Below, one piece after another: positions 44,354-54,764 of a stretch of 64,000 nucleotides of DNA; within the stretch, counting starts at the first letter, position 1, and each line of letters opens with the position of its first letter. The notes below the pieces were generated by a model, which had not been told where the DNA came from, did not search any database, and was given only the letters and a program-made list of their open reading frames with translations. The DNA is taken from the NCBI GenBank assembly GCA_025331565.1, contig JAFREQ010000283.1, forward strand, positions 21,430 through 85,429, in the 5' to 3' direction. The stretch is from Holacanthus passer. Taxonomy: Eukaryota; Chordata; Actinopteri; Pomacanthidae. A program made the translations under genes and the position numbers.

Positions 44354-45935
44354 TGTAATGACGCCCTTTTACTTTTATGTTTAAATTAAACTTAATTAAT
44401 TAATAGTTATTTAACTTAATGTTATTTATTTATTTTAATCATCTATAAACCTCTTTATTGCCACAATCAATAATAGAAAGGTGAAAACAGATTTGCCAAC
44501 TTCAAAGGAAATCAAAACCTTATAGATATAAAGAAAAAATCACAACACATACAATATGAACTCAATACACACAATCTATCAAATTGCAAAATAACATTTC
44601 CCCAACTCAACTCAAATCAGAGTAGTCCATGAACAAACAACAAAATCCACATTCATAACTCTTAACCAAACACTAATACTCCATTAATTAATTGGTCAGT
44701 CCGTTGCCAAGCCTTTCTTCTGAGTAACTACAACATGTAGTGTTTTAAAAAATATATGCACATGTATTTAAATACAGATGTTTTATTAGAAAGAGTTTGT
44801 GGATAAAATCTCACTGGCCTTGATCACTGGATTCAGGTGCATGCGCTGTCATCAGCAAGCCTCAATCCTCGTGACGCAGGTCAGCTGTCCTCTGTTTGCC
44901 TCTGGACACACCCTGTGTCCTTTTGCCTCCTCCTCGAGCTCTCACACCACAAAGAGAAGACAGACAAGATAGTTCAATGTCTTATAATCTCACTCGATGT
45001 AAGAAACAATTCAATGTAATTCACTTTTCCAATATTTTCCTTCTTTAAAATGCAACTGTTAATAAACACCAAACAGTCATTACATCATCAATTTATTTTA
45101 CTCCAACAACCTGTTTTACCCTTTTTTTCCTCTTTTTTCTTCTTTATTTATTCATTTATTTTTATTTATTTTTATTTATCCTAGAATCATTTTTATATTT
45201 TTATAGAGAATTTTCACTCAAATAAGCACTTTCCCAAAATAAATCAAACTTTATTAAAAGATGTTCCTTTGCATAAAAAAAATCCTTTTCCCAGGGCTCA
45301 TATGTTTTAACAGATATATTTTCAAAGTCCCCTAAACAGAGGCTCATAAAATTTAACTCAAAACGTCCCCATGAAAAGCTCATATCTTTTATAAAAAGTC
45401 CTTTAAGGCTTATGGATATTAGCAATTCATATATATATATATTTTATATGTAAGTAAGTCTCCTATTCGTACTCCTATTAACTCCTATACCTTATTTCAT
45501 CCATCATATTAGTTACACATACACCCAATCCACACAATCTTTTTACACTAAAGAACCGGTCCACACTTATACGCACACACAACAAACACAAAACATTTGA
45601 ACTTGAGTGATCACATAAACTATCTTTCCTCTAAATAGCTGCAGCTTCTTTCTTCCTAACTTTTTACCACTATTTCTATTTCTCTATTATCCTTATTCCT
45701 TTTTCCTGTACTTTATTCCTTTCCTATACTTCTTCTCTTTTCCTATACTTCATCTCTCCTAAATTTTCAAAATTGCCAAATTTTGTGTGTGTATTCACGT
45801 GGGATCCACAGCCCCATCCATGAAACCCCTCACTGTAGGTAAACTTGCTCTGATTTGGCTCACGCCCCCTTCCCCCTTTCCGCCTTTTATTGAACGAGTG
45901 TTTTAGTGATTTATTTTTTTATTTTTATTTTTTTT
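44354..45935. other. No gene; leader/LTR region possible
   Basis: AT-rich DNA upstream of the gag frame on the minus strand. If the retroelement is complete on this side, its leader and LTR lie here, but no TG...CA pair or primer-binding site could be fixed. T-rich runs at 45110-45180 and a TA run near 45430 are simple sequence. Confidence 0.3.
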
Positions 45936-45939
45936 AACA

Positions 45940-46155
45940 TTGACCAATAAACATTATTTTAACCCACAGAACCACATCTCACTCTCCCTAGTATAACAAA
46001 CCTGTGCGCCTCTTAGCACTGTCGGAGGTGGAAATAATTCTTTGGGTGAAAGTCCCAAGGTGGCGTTGTCAGCAATTGCTTAGTTATTGAGTAGCCTGGT
46101 CCCACTCTGGCTTAAGCTCCACCACACCCCCCTATACCGCTGCTCGAGTCGCCAC
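45940..46155 (+). repeat. LTR-end-like segment shared with 6390-6595
   Basis: It reads AATAAAC, then GAACCACATCTCACTCTCCC, TTTGGGTGAAAGTCCCAAGG, TGGCGTTGTCAGCAATTGC and a CCACCACACCCC end, closing GAGTCGCCACA. This parallels 6390-6595 block for block. It points the opposite way from the gag frame at 43082-44353, so it probably belongs to a different element. Confidence 0.4.
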
Positions 46156-46539
46156 AATCACATAAATAAATGTTTGTTTAAAAATAATTTTGTTTATTGG
46201 AATTAATTTTTAGAACTAATTTTATTTTTACCAGTGTAGATAACTTGACACTTTAGGGAGTGAAACTAACACTACCTCACAGTTTTGTGAGTTAAAGAAT
46301 TTAAATCTTGGAACACTGTTAAATGTTTAACTATTTTGAAAGTGTTAAAGTGCACTGGACTTTTTGCTGTGTAGCTTCACTACTACAAAGTCACCACATT
46401 CTAGAGTAGTGGACAGAGCTAATAGCCACCCCACCATAGACACAACACAAAATGGGCCTGAAAGTCTATTTTCCCTAAGGGATTTACCGTTTTTCAGCGC
46501 AAGGAATATAAAGTATATGGGGGCCAAGTAGGGGATGGT

Positions 46540-46755
46540 GCCTCAGACATCACCTACCTACCACGGACTATGCAAGCGGATAGATGAGGCAGGTCATACA
46601 GAGGGTGAGATCATCCAAGGTGTACTCCGTATCATCAAACCAGGACAGTTTAAGGACATGTTGATCACAAAGATGACTTGACTCTTGGTGAGCTTAAAAG
46701 CTTCATACATTCACGCCTGAGTGAGAAGAGTGACACAAAGCAACATGAGTATGAG
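46540..46755 (+). pseudogene. Retroelement gag scrap
   Basis: The frame at 46558 reads YHGLCKRIDEAGHTEGEIIQ, then GVLRIIKPGQFKDMLITK. After a one-base frameshift it continues KDDLTLGELKSFIHSRLSEK. This pattern (KRIDEG...EIV..V.RAI.PG..L...L......LT...L...L..H..EK) is the capsid-like helix bundle seen in many fish gag proteins. About 65 residues remain; no LTR or pol is attached. Confidence 0.5.
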
Positions 46756-46931
46756 GGTCCTCAACAGTTTTTTATCTTGCTTTTCCTTTCCTTTCCTGGC
46801 TGTCACTTTGGCATGTCCTTAAATTTTCCTGCTCTCTTTGCCATTTAGATTTAAGACTGAAGTATGTTGTTCTGCAAAGCTATCCCACTCATCTTCAGTT
46901 CAGTATTCTCTGCCTCACAGATAAGACAAGT

Positions 46932-47262
46932 CCTGGTCGGGATCTCCTGTCCTGTGCAGAGGCAGAGCTGTGGACTCACTGCCCCTCTGGCTTTGCTTTA
47001 AGCCACTCTGGCTGAACATTGGGCAGATCAGAGGAGTGCACAGATTTTGGGGGGCTGTTGTTTAAAACAAGATAAAATGAAACCAAATAATAAAATAAAA
47101 AGCACTGCCTGGCATTTCGCCTCACTTAGGCTTCGTTCATGGTTCACCAGTGTGGGTTAGGAAAATGGATCTGGGCCCGTCCCTTGAATTGGGTGGGAGG
47201 TAAATTATTTCTTCTTTGGAATTACAAGTAGTTTTACTGTTTAAAAAAAAATTCCTTGACAC
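46932..47262 (+). repeat. Direct repeat, copy 1 (partner 59049-59390)
   Basis: From CCTGGTCGGGATCTCC to TTCCTTGACAC this block matches 59049-59390 with few changes. The second copy has an extra GTTTGGGTTAG. No coding potential and no terminal structure were seen. Confidence 0.85.
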
Positions 47263-49500
47263 TTGGGCTTAACAGGGGAGGGAAGTCAAAGTATCCAAAG
47301 CCAAAGTAACACATATGTGGTTTTGTTTATTTATGGGATTAGTTCCAATTCTAGACTGTATGTTACTCAGGTAAAGTTCTTGTTTTGGTATTGGTGCAGA
47401 TACCCAGACACACACACACAAACATCTCACAGTGAATAACTATTGCCATCTAGTGTTCAAGCTGAGAGGCTGTGCAGTTTAACAAACTACATCAACAGAC
47501 TGTAAATGTTATTGTGCACCTGTGATGTACTTATTGGGATTATTCCTGTAACGATCATCCACTAGAATTAGGGCACCCCAGTCATTCTTGTGGCAGATGC
47601 ACCTGTAAAATGAAGTTTGAAAGTGTAATAAATGTCGCCCCAAAGTTGGAATATGACCAATCACACCTCGCCTATGAAGCATTCAAATGACTGAGCAACA
47701 CCTGCCTCCAAGGAAAACCTTTACACTGACACTGGAAGACTTTTATAATATATATGATGTGCAGGCCTCAGCTTGTCAGGAGACTGAAAATCACAGAACT
47801 TATTTGTGTAAATATTATTTGTGGGGCAGGCTGTCAATAGAAGACAACTCATATAGCCATGTCACAGGAAGTTTTGTTAACACTGCTGGCTTCATGGTGA
47901 GATGTTTGCCAATGTATGAGACACCAGACTAGTTAAAGTATCTACTTCTAACCCCACATATGGAACAGAAAGGCCACTAGCCTCGAGCCGGTGGTGTCAT
48001 CTCAATCCAATCGCAGTCCACTTCAGCGTTCGAGCCATCACATCCTCGGTCTGTACCATGTCATTGTTCAATCTAACATGACAGGCTGCATATGTGAAAA
48101 AGCCAATTCCGGCTGCTAGCAAATCTCGCAAATGTGCAAGAAACCACAAGCGAGAAGGGATGAATTAAAATGTCAAGAGATCGCCCGCTTGCTTTGGCCT
48201 TGTCCTCTACAGCTACCTGTTCATCCCTAAAAACATATATTTGACCACTAGGCATGATTCTCAGCTGAGCGCATATGTTTGAGCTACATTTTACTCAGGG
48301 TGTGTGTATGTGCGCGTCAGTGTCAGTGTGCACGCCCCTGGCATTCCGGTACATCTTGTGCCTGTCGCTGAGATTGCTGAGCGCCTCATCTGCCACACAA
48401 GGCTGAACTGACAGCTGAGTGTCCGTGTGTGCACACACACTCAGAAGGAGATCAGACTATGACATTACCTTCCAACATGCTCATGGATCAGCTCACACTA
48501 ACGCTACACATAGAATCCTACTTATTCCTTGATAGTACTGTCTTAAATTCCACTAAAAAGGAAATTCTACTCGGAAGATTAATAAACAGGAAAGTCAAGT
48601 TGCTAGATTTAACCTATATGTCAAGGTTGAGGCTTACTGTTGCAAAAAGCACACATTCTGAGTGGCAATGAACAGCATGAAACAGGGCATGGTAGTCCCA
48701 ACCCAGTCCAGTTTGCTCAGCATACACAGTATTGGATTTGATCCATCTATAATAATTTCACCATGAACAACAATAAGACAACAATGTGAAGAACACTGAA
48801 TGGGCACATTTTGTTTTTTGCTCTTTATTTTGAGATGGTCATTTAGACTCAGATTTTTATTCTGACTTCTGACTCCCATTTTGGACCTTGTCTCGACCTG
48901 ATCTCAAAGCTGCTTGGACTTGGACTGTAATTTATGTGGTCTTGACTACGAAACCTCAATGCTTTTTTTTGGTGCCAACCAAAATATTTGCAGAGCACCA
49001 AGTATTTGAACACTGTCAGGACATAAAGCTGGCTCTGAATGCCTGGTTAGATTCACAATCTTATTATTTGTTCAGATAGTTCCTTATTTAATCTTTAGCT
49101 TCAATAAAAACAGACTTGTAAGAAACATTTAAGGTATTGTAACAAGTACTGTTTTGGTGTGGGTACTAAAAATTTCTATTGTACAATATAAAAAATATTT
49201 CAAACCGTACTCTGCCATTGGAATCAATTGTGTGAAAATAGGGTGGGGGTAAATAAAGGGCAAAGGTTAAATAAAGGGTTGAACATGCATCAACAAAAAA
49301 GAATGCCAACTAAGACGTCTTCCTAAAGCTGGCCTGGGGTGCTGACATGGACAGAACAAGTTGTGATCATGTATTACCTAGCTTTGCTTCAGTGGCTGAT
49401 GATAAAGCCATAAGTACAGCGTCTTGAATGAGCCTGGAGCATACATCACCATGTCTTCTTGATGATTTCCATAAACTTTTCAACATATCTACAAAATCCC
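47263..49500. other. No gene recognised
   Basis: Short frames only. No repeat partner within the window apart from common simple sequence. Confidence 0.35.
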
Positions 49501-49515
49501 CCTTATTCATCCATT

Positions 49516-50330
49516 TTATATGCCTGCAGGCCTGAGAACGAAAATGCTCTCATGGTTGTCTTTAATAAAGGGCAGCATGGGCTTCATGACTGCGTGTCCG
49601 ACATGGTGGTCTGCAGCACAGGGGCCGCACAGGGGACAGTGCTCTCCCCCTTTCTCTTCACCCTGTACACATCGGACTTCTGCTACAACTCTGGGAGCTG
49701 TCACCTCCAAAAGTTCTCCGATGATACAGCCATCGTCGGGTGTGTATCTGGTGGGGACGATCAGGAGTACAGGGAGGTCATCATGGACTTTGTCAACTGG
49801 TGTGAGCTTAATCATCTTCAGCTCAACACCAGCAAGACGAAGGAGCTGGTGATCGACTTTAGACGAAAGATACCCCAGACTGCACCGGTGAACATCCAGG
49901 GATTAGACATTGAGAGGGTAGAGACCCACAAATATCTGGGTGTTCACCTCAACAATAAGCTGGACTGGTCACACAACACAGACGCATTATACAAAAAGGG
50001 CCAAAGCCATCTGCACCTGCTGAGGAGGCTGAGGTCCTCTGGAGTATGCAGGACTCTGCTAAGGACTTTTTATGACACTGTGGTAGCGTCTGCAATCTTT
50101 TAGGCAGTGGTCTGCTGGAGAGGGGGGGGCACAGAGAGGGACAGGAAGAGACTGAACAAACTGGTCAGGACGGCTGGTTCTGTCCTGGACTGTTCTCTGG
50201 ACTCCATTGAGGAGGTGGGTGAGAGGAGGATGTGAGCCAAACTGACATCTATCATGGACAACCCCTCTCACCTCCTGCATGAGACTGTGGGAGCTTTAAG
50301 CAGCTCATTTGACTGCATGACTGCATTTCA
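49516..50330 (+). pseudogene. Non-LTR retrotransposon RT, 5'-truncated (CR1/L2/Rex-like)
   Basis: An open frame starts in the RT palm. STGAAQGTVLSPFLFTLYTS is the S-T-G-x-P-Q-G-x-x-L-S-P block with P changed to A. FSDDTAIVGC holds the catalytic DD pair. LNTSKTKELVIDFRR and THKYLGVHLNNKLDWSHNTD follow. The first stop (50101) follows VASAIF. The reading continues past it (AVVCWRGG, ERDRKRLNKLVRTAGSVLDC, SLDSIEEVGERRM, second stop, NPSHLLHETVGALSSSFD). It is 5'-truncated like most LINE insertions and is inactive. 50330-50640 after it is AT-rich and may be its 3' tail. Clade name is by pattern only. Confidence 0.8.
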
Positions 50331-50925
50331 CTGATGAGTGCATTTCTGCTTCACTGTGCGGTATGTAGGAATTTATCCCCACTGTCTGTGCAATACCATA
50401 GAAATTTCTGTGCAATAGCATTTATAGCATCTTCATTCTCATGTGGATATAGCATGTCAAATACTTCTGGATGTCAGTTAACAAGGAAAAAACAGACTAC
50501 ATAGTGTAAATACCTCACTTAGTATAAATACTGTTTCTACTTTTTCTAGTTGTTTCCATTTATGCCACTTTATTTTTTGTTGCCACTTTATTATTAATTA
50601 TTTTTGTAATTGCTGCTTTATTTTTTAACTTAGCCACTGGGGTTTGTTGTGATTTAAAAACAGTTTGGCGATTGCATTCAAGAGAAAAGAAAATGAAAAG
50701 ACTTCATTTCCTTTACACGCTGAATTCCACAGAAGTTAAGTTCCTTCATTCTTTGGGATCCCCTTGTACACAAACAGGTAAATGCAGTCTAAGGCACAAT
50801 GACACCTTGTCAAAGTGAAAAAACACACAGCATGATGACAAGATAGGCAACTACACTATTGTTCCTGGTTTTGAGTCCTCCTGTGGGTGGAGTGGCTGTA
50901 GGGGGCTGTACTGTAAGAGTAGGAC

Positions 50926-51706
50926 TATGGCGCATGCATGGGCATGTCATGTTCCAACATACCACCACCACTCATATTGCTGTGCCAGTTTCCACTAGAG
51001 GACACTGAGGACACTGATGAGTAGGAGGTGTTTCTGTTGTTGTGGCTGTAGGGTGCAGGCATGGTCTGATAACCCAGGCTCTGCTGGGAGCCTCTGTTGT
51101 AGTCGTAGTTGTATGCCACCTTTTTGTGCACAGCGTTGCGATTGTACCAGCCTCTCAGGTGTTCCGCCACCAAAGCCTTCTGAATGTTCTTGCTGACCTG
51201 CTTGTTGCTGTGGGGCACCGGGTGGTTCCTGGAGGGCCGCAGTGTGGCATACGGGTTGTGTGACATGCCGTCTATCTCGTTGTTACCATAGTGACTGTGC
51301 ATGTCGCGGCTGTGATGAGTTGTTGGGGTTGGGTGGTAGGAAGGATTGACATTATAGTGTCCCTCCATCTCACTGTCGTACATGCAGACTCCATTAGAGT
51401 AAGGCTCCGGTTCTGCATAGCTGGGATAGCCTGTGACATAGTAAGCTGTGGTGGTGGATCGAGCCCGGGGCTGGTAGGCGTAGCAGCGGGTGTCAGGTTG
51501 GGCATGCTGCCTGTGTTGGCGTACATGTCTGTTCTGTGGCGGCCATGAGCTCTGCGCCTGTGGGTGTGGTTCCCAGGGACGCTGTACTCTACACTGGACT
51601 GGCTGGTGTGAGAAGAGCCGTCATCGAGGACCTTGGTGCTGTTGCTGCGTCACGGTGACTGTAGTGGAGGGATTCCTGGACTTGGCCATAATTTAATCTA
51701 CTGTCT
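50926..51706 (-). pseudogene. FRMD4-type (FRMD4A/B) retrocopy, C-terminal part
   Basis: On the minus strand, three frames in succession give SRNPSTTVTVTQQQ (51693), KVLDDGSSHTSQSSVEYSVP then YANTGSMPNLTP (51620-51490), and ARSTTTAYYVTGYPSYAEPE running into MYDSEMEGHYNVNPSYH. The last continues with NPYATLRPSRNHPVPHSNKQ, NIQKALVAEHLRGWYNRN, RGSQQSLGYQTMPAPYS and NTSYSSVSSVSSSGNWHSNM. This order fits the C-terminal half of FRMD4A/FRMD4B, FERM proteins acting in epithelial polarity through cytohesin binding. There are two frameshifts and no introns where a multi-exon gene would have them, so it is a processed copy. The reading ends HAP-stop at 50926 without the usual family C-terminus. FRMD4A versus B cannot be decided. 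Confidence 0.62.
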
Positions 51707-51716
51707 GCATTCTGGA

Positions 51717-51783
51717 GCTTCTCTTGGAGCTTTCTTATGCTTCTTCTTTGCTTCATTTTCTGTGCATGTTCTTCGCTTCTTTA
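51717..51783. repeat. 67-bp direct repeat beside PIBF1 retrocopy, copy 1
   Basis: This block matches 53192-53258 at 66 of 67 positions by eye. The two copies bracket the PIBF1 retrocopy. This copy directly abuts the last PIBF1-matching codon (51786) and separates PIBF1 from the FRMD4-like segment. Confidence 0.9.
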
Positions 51784-51785
51784 TT

Positions 51786-53172
51786 CAGTCTTCTTTTGGC
51801 TGTTGTGGGGACATTGGCTCCGTAGCTGTATGAGAACAGAACTCTCTCTGCTTCCTCTTAATTTTCAATTTCGGCTGCCTGCATGGTGACCTGGTCCAAC
51901 TCTTGCTGGAGCTTTTCATATGTCTCCAGTCGAGATGCCTGCTTGGCATTCTGAGCTTGCAGCTCCGCCGACCGCTTCTCTGATGACGTCTGCAGCCTGT
52001 AAAACTCCTGGGTCAGGAGCTCGAGTTTCTTCTGCTGTTTCTCACACTCCACCTGGCACTGGGCCAGGGTCTTAGCCATCTCATCCTTGACCATCTGAGC
52101 GCACTCAGCTTCGAAGGTGTGCAGCTTGGCCTGGTTGGACAGTTCCGCTACCCGGCTGTCGGTACCCAGCTGGAGCTGAGGAAACTGTTCCAGCAGTTGG
52201 TCATATCTGGACTCTCTCTCTGCAGCCACTGCTCTGTCCTTTTCCAGCACCGCATTGTCTCTGGCCTCACGCAAGTTCCTGTTCTCCCTCTCATACATCT
52301 CCCTGGATGTTCTCTGCAGGTTGTCTATCTCCTGACTGGTTTTCAGCCTGATGTTCTCCAACTCCTCTCTCGACTTGGTCTCATTCTCGGACTTATAGTG
52401 GTCTCTGGATGCTATGTATTTTTCATAGGCGCCCTCTCTGGCCTTCTTACTGTCCTCTAATTGTATCTGCAGCCTCTCCAGACGGTCTTCTACATGTGCA
52501 CAGCAGACACTGAGTTCCATGTTCTGCCTGTGTAGGTACTCCTTGTCCTTCTGCAGGAGAGTCACTGACTGCTGCAATGTCGCCACTTCTTTGCTGAGTG
52601 TGTTTCTTTCTCTGGTCAGTGCAGCGTGAGACAAGTCTAATGTCTCAAATCTCCTCTCTAACTACTTCAGTTCTGCTTCAAAGTTGTCGCGCTCACGTTT
52701 GATGTTTAGATAATTGTCTCGTCAATAGTCTCCTTCTTGGATCTGCTGTTTGGTATCAGCCAGTTTGAGGGTCAGTCTCTGACTCCTCAGCTCCAGCTCA
52801 GTACGAAGCTGCCGCTCCTCCTCATAGCTCTCCATCAAAGCCTTCATCTGGGTTCTGTGTGTATCCAGCTCTTCAGTCAAACTGCCTCTTTTCACACTGT
52901 GCTCAGCCAGCTGAGCCCGCAGAGCAGTCACCACCTCATAGAAATGCATAGCAACGTATTCCTGTATGGAGAGTTCGTCTTCAGGGATGTCACGGAGCTC
53001 CTGGTACCGGTCCTGGGAGATGTCCAGATCCCTGAGAGACCTCCGCAGCTCTCCTGCGTTCTCACACAGCTGCTGGTTGGTCTCCTCTAGCTGTTGCTGC
53101 CTCAGTAGGATGGCTGAGGTCTCCAGGCTGATGTCCTCCGACTCCAGGTCCAAGGAGCTAGAGACTTTCTCA
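51786..53172 (-). pseudogene. pibf1: PIBF1 (CEP90) processed pseudogene, partial
   Basis: On the minus strand the translation follows PIBF1, a coiled-coil protein of centriolar satellites needed for ciliogenesis. It starts SSSLDLESEDISLETS, jumps to ILLRQQQLEETNQQL (about 90 codons missing in frame), and continues through DELSIQEYVAMHFYEVV and LKLADTKQQIQEGDY. Then comes a TGA (52730), a second stop TAG after AELK (52663), and the long coiled coil with VTLLQKDKEYLHRQNMELSV, CAHVEDRLERLQIQLEDSKK and REMYERENRNLREARDNAV. A third stop TAA follows EIEN (51858), then AERVLFSYSYGANVPTTAKR. It ends at 51786; the C-terminal third is absent. Exons are fused with no introns, so it came from mRNA. Three stops make it a pseudogene. 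Confidence 0.88.
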
Positions 53173-53191
53173 AAAAAAAATAAAAAAATTT

Positions 53192-53258
53192 GCTTCTCTT
53201 GGAGCTTTCTTATGCTTCTTCTTTGCTTCATTTTCTGTGCATGTTCTTTGCTTCTTTA
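53192..53258. repeat. 67-bp direct repeat beside PIBF1 retrocopy, copy 2
   Basis: Second copy of 51717-51783. It is continuous with the Penelope-type repeat end that follows, so it is probably element sequence. An A-rich run (53171-53189) lies between it and the start of the PIBF1 match. Confidence 0.9.
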
Positions 53259-53480
53259 CGAGCTTCTTTATCTATTACTTTGGCTTGTCTTTGCCTTTAA
53301 TGTGTGTCAACCAACAACGTTTCGACTTGACTTGGTCTTCTTCAGGTTTTAGACACACATTTACATGCTTTTGCTGTCCTGGAGAGAGATGTTTGTCCCT
53401 TCTTACCCAGGCAGAAATGAAGCTGCTGTGCTCCTATTTATACTGTCCAGCTCCTCCCACGAATTTTTCGTATTTCTTCC
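53259..53480. repeat. Penelope-type repeat end, copy 3
   Basis: It contains GTGTCAACCAACAACGTTTCG, CTTGGTCTTCTTCAGG, TGCTGTCCTGGAGAGAGATG and CCAGGCAGAAATGAAG, parallel to 17120-17262. The minus strand reads CCTGAAGAAGACCAAGTCAA then GTCGAAACGTTGTTGG. It is joined on its left to the PIBF1 retrocopy. Confidence 0.5.
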
Positions 53481-53559
53481 TGTAGCCTATACTGACTGTG
53501 TTTTTTCTTATTTTAGACTCTATTTACCATGAACTTATTGTCTTTCTTCTTTATTTAGG

Positions 53560-54345
53560 TTCACTGTAAGAAATGTTCGTAAATTTTGCGGTGAAAAACT
53601 GTAAATCATGACAGTAAAAATCTGTAAATCTCCATCTCCACCTCTCCAACAGTTTGATACTGTTTATATAACACTGAATCACCGTAAATAAGTTAATCAG
53701 CAAAAAACTGTATTTTTTTTTTACATTTTTTCTCTTGAAAAAATACATTTCCCTACTCTTGCACAGTTTTTTTAATGGAAAAATGCCGTAATATGTATAA
53801 CATTCAATACCGTGATTTTTGCATTTATTTCTTGAAAAGAATAAAATGTTTCACACTTAAATGTATGTACTGCTGTGCTAATCACGGAAACATGCTGTAA
53901 TATTTATAACAAGTAACATGGCAATTTTTGCATTTATTTCACACATATTGATATACTTTATATATTGAGGACATATGCTTTAATATTTATGACAGCTTTA
54001 TGTCAAGCTAAAAATACAATGTCAGCAATGTAAGAATAAAGAAATAGTTGATCAGTCACAAGTTTCCATACTTTTTTGCCAGGTTTATGTATTTATTTAA
54101 AGTGAAATGTTGGGTGTTCTGATCACTTACATTTTTATGTCAAAAATATAAAAACAAAAAAATTAAAACATTAATCTGTCTGCTCTGCCTGTAGGAGTAT
54201 GTCCCTCTTTAGTTACCATCCAGAGGCACATTCAGCTTATATAAGGAAAACCATTTGAATCATTTAAAAACATCTCAAAACATCTGACTAAATTTATAAA
54301 CATCTGAAAACTGAGTAGAAGTCTTACTTCCCTTACAGTTCTTTC
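53560..54345. repeat. AT-rich repeat with CTGTAAA/CGGTAAA motifs
   Basis: The first 200 bp repeats CACTGTAAGAAATG, ACTGTAAATC, CAGTAAAAATCTGTAAATC and CACCGTAAATAA. This is the style of a common fish interspersed repeat built from CTGTAAAA units. The remainder is AT-rich without genes; 54350-54600 is GC-richer and may be the transposase promoter side. Confidence 0.45.
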
Positions 54346-54764
54346 TAAAGACTGTGCATTCTTTGACAGCGCGCCTGAAATTCAAACGGGCCAATCAGCG
54401 CATCACATCTTACTCCCGTCAGTTAACCTCCGACATGCTCCGGGCCGGTCAGGGTTGGTTTTGTTTCGAACTTCATCCGTTCAAGTCCACGGTCTTCACC
54501 GGAGGAGATTCATCAGCGGTCTGGACTTTTTTTGAGGATATTTGGCCAGCACCTGTCTTCAGTTACTTCGGTAAATACAGAAACACCAGTTAAAAGACCC
54601 AATGAGCAATCGTCTCTTCAGTTTGACTGCTTTCTGAAAATGCGGTGTGGGTTTAGCCGCCTAACATCAAGCTAAAGCGGGGTCAGTCTGTGCTAAAGCC
54701 CGTGGTTAGCTAACCACGCCGCTCGTGTTGTAGATATAACCTCTGTTTTTTTTGATAATTGAAT

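Noticed and set aside
51858..53172. Functional PIBF1 gene
   Set aside because: No introns, three in-frame stops, missing internal and C-terminal parts.
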